A DNA stretch of 64,000 nt from Torreya grandis. Lineage: Eukaryota; Streptophyta; Pinopsida; Cupressales; Taxaceae. The notes under the pieces are model-generated. The model searched no databases. It was not told where the DNA came from and was given only the letters and a program-made list of their open reading frames with translations. The translations under genes and the position numbers were made by a program. Where the stretch lies: positions 1,168,501 through 1,232,500 of the forward strand of contig JARHVA010001472.1 of NCBI GenBank assembly GCA_037957365.1, given 5' to 3'. This document shows positions 57,247 through 64,000 of this stretch, in pieces (the stretch's first letter is position 1; every line of letters starts with the position of its first letter).

Positions 57247-58453
57247 TGACACTTGTGTGTTAAGAATGCTACTTGAGACCACCCATCCCTATTTTAGCCC
57301 TATACCTATCTTAGGGCCTATTTTCACACTTATCCAGCCTTTGTCTAGGCCACAGGTGTCCCTAGAATCCCAAAAGCAGTCCTAGACCCTCATTTTGACA
57401 ACCTGGCCCTTCATGCCTTAGGTTCTAGCACCTAGACACTAGAGTAATAATAGGGATATTAGCACCACATGGTGTTAGTGTCCCAATTTTGGCACTATTG
57501 TCGTTTCCCTCTTTTTTTCACCAACTAATATCTTTTCAAATCTAAGACCACCTAGGGTCAATCTAGACCACGTTTAACTCCGAACAAGCACCTGAATAGT
57601 ACATATACATGAATTTTATCCCTCTAACCACTAGATGGAATTGAGATTCAAATTACACATAAAAACTTAGAATAAGTTGTGCACAATAAAAATTATCAAT
57701 CCTTATTCTGACCTACTTATGCATACAACCATCTACAACATTCCTAAGCTCAAATTACTCAAATTTCTAATCTCAAACACATTCAAGGCACTCAAGTCAA
57801 CATTCATATTGGTTTCACTTTCACTTGCACTAGTAGTTACATGGGGAGAACTACATTAGGCTTGATCCCTCTTCAGAGTATTAGTATGTAGGCAACTCTC
57901 ATCATAACAGGGTGTTGAGGATGTCTAACCTACCCAACTAACAACACACTTTACTTCTTATATCAACTAGATGCCCTAATAACATGGAGGATTGGGTTAT
58001 GATAATAAAATTAATTAAAACAGGTCACCTATAGGGATCTATAACTCATGCACATAGGAATAGGATTAACAGACCCAGACATAGGTGCAACCAAAAGTTT
58101 AGAACAGATCTACATAGAGGAAACTACTACCAAAACATGGACACTAGTGATACATGATGTTATTTTCCAATTAGGGTGATACTATCTAAGAGGGGTTTTG
58201 ACACCTAGATCCTATTTTCAAAACTTAGGCCAGCCTCTATCTCATTTTTTAGCCTCTAAATCATCTAACTCAGTCATTTTCCAACTAAGTTCTTATTTAC
58301 ATTATTTATTGCTATTTTTAGAAAGGCTAAATTTAGTCAATTCTATTGTAAATTACTGGTTGTATTTATTGCATATTTCTACCCTAATTTACTATAATCA
58401 ATCCTTGAACAATATAATATTTATATTTTTATAAGTATTAAAAGTTTAAAATA
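57247..58453 (+). repeat. Probable 5' LTR of element H
   Basis: Contains the U5-like motif GAGAACTACATT with ATGTAGGCAACTCTC at 57846-57900, about 550 bp before the LTR end. In A the same motif is about 600 bp before the LTR end. A TAGACACTA and CCACATGGTG block near 57433-57470 recurs near 63217-63260 in the presumed 3' LTR. Limits are approximate. Confidence 0.45.
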
Positions 58454-59789
58454 TTTGGTGAACCTGACTTAATTTGAATATTGCACAAACCCTAACCCTA
58501 GATAACCCTAGGGTTTATGTTTCCAACCTGCTAAGCCCCACACTCCAATTTTAGATCCTTGCATTTTCTTATTTGTATTTCTTATATTCATGATAACAAT
58601 GATAGATGAAGTTTATCACTTTTTAATAAAACTTTTTATATCTTCCTTTGCATGATATTTTCCTTTCATTTGGAATGAATTCAAAGATGACATTAAACAA
58701 ATATGTACATGATGTTTCATATCATTTAAAATGTATGTCATATTTCATTCTATCTCTAGAATGTTATTGTTATCTTATGTGTAATAAAATTAATAAACAA
58801 ATCCTTACATATAGGATCAATTATAATATAGTTTATTGGACTTAATCCATAAATTTAATATCCTAACAACCATGTTTTAAGTTTCAATGTCATATCCTAT
58901 GCATAAGAAAGAATTTCCTCCTCACCTCCATGAGGGTGATAGCTAATTTCCCTCTAACCAATTCCATGTTATCACTCCTCCATGAGATGATATAGCCTAT
59001 ACTATTTTTACTAATGCCCATACTTAGCCTATCCATACCTCCACCTCTCCCCTATAGGGTGTGTGCCTACATGCTCAATCAAAATCAATTAGGGTTTTCA
59101 CTTGTGAGACTTTAAGGGATCAAATTATTAGTATGAGCAAGCTAATATTATAACTATAGAATCAAAATGAGTTATTTTTTGAAAAGGTCACATTATTGGC
59201 AAATCAAATTATATGTATAGAGTCTTCAGAATGTGCTAGTGTTTATCATGTATATGCATCTACACCTAGAAAAGTTGTGCCTATCACTCTTTCATATCCA
59301 AATCATAAAGTACAAGATTAGAAATACAATCAAGATAAAAATAATACATAAGATGGGAATCAATACACTCTCCCCCAACTTAACAATGAAAATCTTATTT
59401 TTAATAAGTATGATATTTTACAGAGTTTTAGAGATAGACTGTAGGAATAACCCCATGATCATGCACAAATTCTACAAGCCATAATGGAAATAAATAACAA
59501 ATTAAATAATGGTCAATCTTCTACTCCCCCAGATAAAAATATTGGTACACCTACTTTGGGGGTAACTCAGCTTATACAACCTATTTTAACTTGAGAACCT
59601 TGATCAATGACAACACCTCCTATGGCTAGTTTGTCCTTTTTAGATGTATAATCCCTTATGTATATATTCATTCTCTATAAGCTAATGTGTTTTCATCTTG
59701 AGTAGGAAGCTACTAGGCCATCACATGCCTTGTATTCTCATGTTATTTTACATACAACTTTGGCACATCACATAGTGGTAACTCCTTTG
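58454..59789 (+). other. Leader of element H
   Basis: PBS-like TTTGGTGAACCTGAC at 58454-58468, then a short telomere-like tract (AACCCTAACCCTAG, 58488-58501). About 1.3 kb without recognised coding sequence follows. Confidence 0.45.
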
Positions 59790-60443
59790 CCATCCATATT
59801 TGTGGCACCTAAAATTACATTGTATGATGGTAAAGGTGACCCAAAGCACCATCTCTGAGATTTACACATAGCATGTTTGGACTACGTGTCCAATTATTAT
59901 CTCCCCACTAAGTTGTTTCCACATAGTCTAAAAAACTATGCCTTATAGTGGTTTTATGATATTCTAAATCAATCTGTCATCACATTTAATCCATTGGTAG
60001 ATATGTTTTTAGTACATTTCTCAATAAACATTAGTGATAAGATCTCATATGCTCAAGTAGCACAACTAAATCAAAAAACCAATGAGCTTATTATAGAATA
60101 TGTCTTATGATATAAGGTTGTATTATCAAAGTTGAATATCCCCATCACTGATAGAGATCTCCAAGACATATTCAAATAGAGCCTACTGCCATCATTACAT
60201 GAAGCTATCTTGTTCAAGAAGTTTCCAACCTTAATAGATTTATGCCACAGAGTGAAAGAAAAGGAAGTCAAAATTCTCTCTATGGGAAAATTGAAATGTA
60301 CAAGTGGATCAAAATTAACTATTAAGAGTTCTAATAAGCCTACATACAAAGTAAGGGCCATTGAAAATAAGAGTGATCTAAAAGACATAGTTAATGCAGC
60401 TTTAGATCCATCTCCTCACCTGGTTTTATCGACTCCTCCATGA
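59790..60443 (+). pseudogene. gag: Gag of element H
   Basis: One frame with about four stops: KITLYDGKGDPKHHL, DLHIACLDYVSNYYLPTKLF, SLKNYAL, a stop, WFYDILNQSVITFNPLVDMF, and FSINISDKISYAQVAQLNQK. Further on are IPITDRDLQDIFK and the open segment to 60443. This is the retrotransposon gag core, very close to element A (YDGKGD, LKDYALRWFYD, LSINI). It would form the particle; inactive here. Confidence 0.8.
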
Positions 60444-60974
60444 AGAGTTTTCAACAACATTCCAAAATTGCCAACACATGTTTTACATCAACTCTTGGAA
60501 TGTAATTTCATATCTCTCCTTCCATCAAAGAGGCTGATATGACATGGCTTCTTCCTAAAAGCTATGATTCCAATGTATTATATGAATATCATAGGGCACC
60601 AAGCTATACTATAAACTAATGCATCACCTTGAAATATAAGGTACAATATTTGATAGAGGCCAACATAATTGATGTAGTCACACCCACATAGGCACCCAAA
60701 GTTTAACAAATAAAAGCTAAGGCATTGAAAATATTCTTGGATCTATTTTCAAAGCATACAATAAATAAGGTAGGGGCACTTTAGGTGTTCACTACATGTA
60801 TTAGGCACATCCACTACCAACATCATATCACACTACTACAGAGGATGGACACCCCTACACAATATCATTAGTGTGTATAATACTACAGTTCTGGCTAGAC
60901 CACTCATCACTTTCTCAGAGTAGGAGATCATTGATGATTATTCAAATTTATATGCACTCTTTGTATGAGCCTAC

Positions 60975-61260
60975 ATAGATCATTATCCTATTTAAAGTGT
61001 TATGGTTGATAATGTCTCAAGTATTAACATGTGTAATATCACACTTATATAACATTTGGGGTATTTAGAGTAGGATAGGTCTCCTACATAAATAGTTATT
61101 CATGGTTTCATTGGGCATGTTCAAAGCTCCATTGGGGAGATTTTACTTCCACTATAGGTTGGACCAGCACATGTGGCCACTAGATTCTTATTAGTACCTA
61201 ATATAGGCACATTTGACATGTTATTAAGTAGGCCATGGATATAGTAGCTCAGTTAACAAT
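60975..61260 (+). pseudogene. Protease of element H
   Basis: The plus strand gives SVMVDNVSSINMCNITLI, a stop, HLGYLE, IVIHGFIGHVQSSIGEILLP, and FDMLLSRPWI. It has the same layout as the protease of A (VMVDNGSSDNLC and FDMLLG-PWI). The active site reads DNV instead of DNG. About four stops. Confidence 0.72.
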
Positions 61261-63048
61261 TATAGTTATAAACACAATTTTTATCATTACACCATAGAGT
61301 TCAGTTGAGCCACCAATACAGGTGAGGTCTACTCCTACAGAGTTACCATGTATGCATACTCTCCCACAGAGATCATTATTAGAGAGACCCCTATGTCAGA
61401 GATATGTTACAAACTCTAGATGGCTTCCCTCTATTCCTTTTATCTTGAGATAAATATTATTGAGTTCTTAAGGTTCTTAACATAGGGCACCTATGTTAGT
61501 TATAATATCTTCTAGTAGATGGGTCCTTAAGACCCCTACAGTTCACGAGACACCACAATCAGTTTCATGTATTCCTAGCACCAATTCACAAGTAATTCTA
61601 ACTATATATCACTCAGTATAGTAGGTTATGTAACCTTGGTTACCTTTTCATATAACATGCATGATCATTGTTCTTTTATTTGACACATGCCGCATTGATA
61701 GTGAGTCTCCTATGAGACTCATCCGTTAGTATTGTTCCTCCCTTCTTATACATACTTCCCTTATTTATTGTTCCTTGTATATAGTTTCATTTTCATATTA
61801 CTTGTGCATAAATTATATCCAAAAAATATAAAAACAATTTAATATGTCAAAAACATAAAAACGTTGAAATATTTACTCAATAAATATAAATAATAGATTG
61901 TATACATTGTTATGTTTATATTTCTTATATTTTCTAGACACTACATATGTTAGCTATCTTAGTATAGTTAGTTTTATCATACATACATGCTTCACTTAAT
62001 CTTGTTGAGTGGTAGCATATTACTATAGGACTCATGTCCACTACATTGATTTAGGTTTACTATTATCTATCCACTGGGGGCATATGCACATATAAATAAG
62101 TTCTTCATTTAACACATTCACCCATTTGGGGGCATCATATACACATTTTTGATTTACATGTTGCATCTTTATAAACTCTACATTATAAACTTAACATTTT
62201 TATATCTTGATATTGATCATACTAGACCTACTCAGATTTTTTTTGTCAACAACTACTTTAGACTCAGCCTATGTACATCTTATATATTACACATATTTGT
62301 ATTACATGTTCATGCATACTTTCAGTTCTAGTTTTCCTATTTTAGAATTGATTGTATCTTTATGCTTATTATATTTGAGGGAATGTGAATATGTCATTGC
62401 ATTATGTCTCTACACTTATTTTCACTGTGTATGCTTTAGACATGTGCCCATGTCCTTATGTGTGCTTTCTTGATTGTGTATGCATACATTTGAACATGTC
62501 TTTCCATGTGGATCTATTCCAACTTATTTGTTGTGTGTGTATGTGGAAATTTGAACATGTCCTTTTATGTTTTTCTTTCTCATATTTAGTGGCATGTGCC
62601 CATGTCCCTTATATTGTGGCCCCTTTGCCTACTTTATGTGCCTCATGTGTGTTATATATATGATTTCTTGTATGCCTCATGGCCATAACACTTATCTCTT
62701 GTTTATTACACACTCTAATTTTTTATTCCATGAGACAACTCATGCATCTCCCCTTCCTACTTGGGTGTCTTGATGGACATCATGCCCCATCCCCCTAAGT
62801 AATTACTCAGTTATTACGTATTTATTGTTCACATACATTATTATATCTATCTTGATAGCCTTATGAATTATAGGGTTAACATACATCGCACATTAAAAAC
62901 TTATGCTTAGATTATCTTTCATTCCAATGTTATATATGCACATTATATTGAATTATTATGCATATATCATATATGCTCTGGCTAACACACATTTTGCATA
63001 GATTTTTATTTTGAGGATAGTTCTTTCACAAGTTCAACAACCCCCCTC
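61261..63048 (+). other. Non-coding 3' interior of element H
   Basis: I translated parts of it and scanned the rest for RT, RNase H or integrase motifs and found none. The stretch 62390-62650 contains repeated ATTTGAACATGTC and ATGTGCCCATGTCC strings that give cysteine-rich spurious frames. Short similarity to 8640-8800 of element A (opposite strand). Confidence 0.5.
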
Positions 63049-63061
63049 AAAAGAGGGGGCA

Positions 63062-64000
63062 TTCATAGAGGTTTGGCATATAAATCAAGCTATTCAGATG
63101 CACTTAGAGTAAAATTTTCAATGCATAGGCTCAAAATATAGAAATTAGACTCAGGTAAACATAGTGGGCAATAGTGACATAGAGATCGATTATAGTTGTA
63201 CATAAATCAAAATAGTTAGACACTATTGCCTAAATTAGGACACTAGTGCCACATGGTGCTACTATCTAATATATATAACACTACTATTTAGTAAACTCAA
63301 TTTAAAAAAATATATATTTACCAAAAAAGTACATAAGGTATAGTCTGGTTTTGCATAGGTTTGATTATAGTTTACCAATTTTGGCTCTATTTAGCTCAGA
63401 TTCATACTAGTTTAGTCATATTGGGGGTATCATACATGACATGACCATTCCCATTTATAGTTTAGATACTCAGATATAGATTATTATAACTCAATCTAGA
63501 ATCCATATGCTTAGATATCAGATTTGGGAGTATGTGCATAGCACATTATTTTCATACACTCACTTATACATTGATTGATCAGATGGAATGATAAAATCCA
63601 TGTCATTATCTATGCCATACACATCAAACACCATGTTCTAAGTTACAAACCATATGCATTCCTTACTCCATATGTAGTTGGCATTCTTGAGTGTCCTAGA
63701 GCTACCTAATATACCTAAGTGATCGTAGAGCCAACATCTCTAGTTAGAGATTTTTAATTAGAAATTTCCAATTACATCATGTAGTTTCAATTTCAAATAA
63801 ATCTACTACACATGGGTAGGTAATGATGGATTCATAATATAATTAATTTATCAATCCACCTACATGAGAGGGTTAGACACAACATTAGTCTAATCCAAGT
63901 TATTCATATGTCATGATCCACCAAATAGGTGTAGGCAATTATGGAGTCAAAATTGGATTGAGTTATTGAGCCACCCACATAAGGGGATTGAGCAAGCCAT
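63062..64000 (+). repeat. Presumed 3' LTR of element H, incomplete
   Basis: Begins after the purine tract; shares the TAGACACTA and CCACATGGTG block with 57433-57470. With an LTR of about 1.2 kb it would end roughly 260 bp beyond the window. Overall similarity to the 5' copy is weak, so this is tentative. Confidence 0.35.

Larger units (their letters stand above)
57247..64000 (+). mobile_element. Element H: gag-protease LTR element related to A, cut by the window edge
   Basis: Plus-strand element with a probable 5' LTR (57247-58453), a PBS-like TTTGGTGAACCTGAC, gag and protease but no RT. A purine-rich tract (AAAAGAGGGGGCATT, about 63049-63063) leads into a 3' LTR that runs off the window. 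The gag, the protease, the U5-like motif and parts of the 3' non-coding region resemble element A on the other strand. Confidence 0.6.

Noticed and set aside
58488..58517. Telomere-like CCCTAA repeats
   Set aside because: Only about three imperfect units; too short to be an interstitial telomere array.
62149..62773. Overlapping cysteine-rich open frames
   Set aside because: Produced by repeated ATGTGCCC and TTTGAACATG strings in the non-coding end of element H; no family motif and no conserved spacing.

Overview
The window is a block of nested, decaying LTR retrotransposons from the nuclear genome of a plant. I see no host gene, rRNA, tRNA or CRISPR array. It is most likely a seed plant with a large, slowly purged genome. 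The evidence is copia elements primed by initiator-Met tRNA, Ty3/gypsy elements of the Tat type with a second (archaeal-like) RNase H, and an antisense ORF with a plant mobile domain (PMD). Gymnosperm or large-genome angiosperm is inference; the species cannot be named from the sequence.

Layout by element. A: a Ty3/gypsy-type element on the minus strand, about 213-13697, with 1.33-1.37 kb LTRs and only gag and protease. B: a Ty1/copia element on the minus strand, 461-6399, inserted in the 3' LTR of A. C: a copia gag relic on the minus strand, 13785-14275, next to A. D: 15449-25308 on the plus strand, with 2.9 kb LTRs, an initiator-Met-like PBS, gag, a PPT and no pol, which is a TR-GAG type non-autonomous element. 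E: a Ty3/gypsy element on the plus strand from 25309 to about 54960, with domain order PR, archaeal-like RNase H, RT, RNase H, INT, followed by a large sense ORF of unknown function. F: 33398-50970 on the plus strand, the youngest and best preserved element. It is 17.6 kb long with two 1449 bp LTRs and a perfect AATGG duplication, and it sits inside the unknown ORF of E. G: a minus-strand Ty3/gypsy pol fragment, 55000-57245. H: a second gag-protease element related to A, from about 57247 past the right edge.

Element F is the most interesting. Its gag-pol (35959-44198) is essentially one long frame with about 16 in-frame stops and one frameshift. It carries two diverged copies of the nucleocapsid zinc-knuckle module. 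Downstream, on the opposite strand, a 593-codon frame (46022-47803) encodes a PMD. A palindromic 12-mer, ACCGACGTCGGT, recurs in diverged form about 25 times. It occurs in the LTRs, in a cluster 130-240 bp upstream of the gag start, and in a 21 bp tandem array 160-310 bp upstream of the antisense PMD start. The two genes of the element therefore have similar clusters at similar distances, which suggests shared promoter or RNA-level control.

All coding regions here carry stops, so nothing is expected to make full-length protein. The gag-only and gag-protease elements (D, A, H) would have needed enzymes from autonomous relatives such as F or E (or, for D, a copia element) to move.
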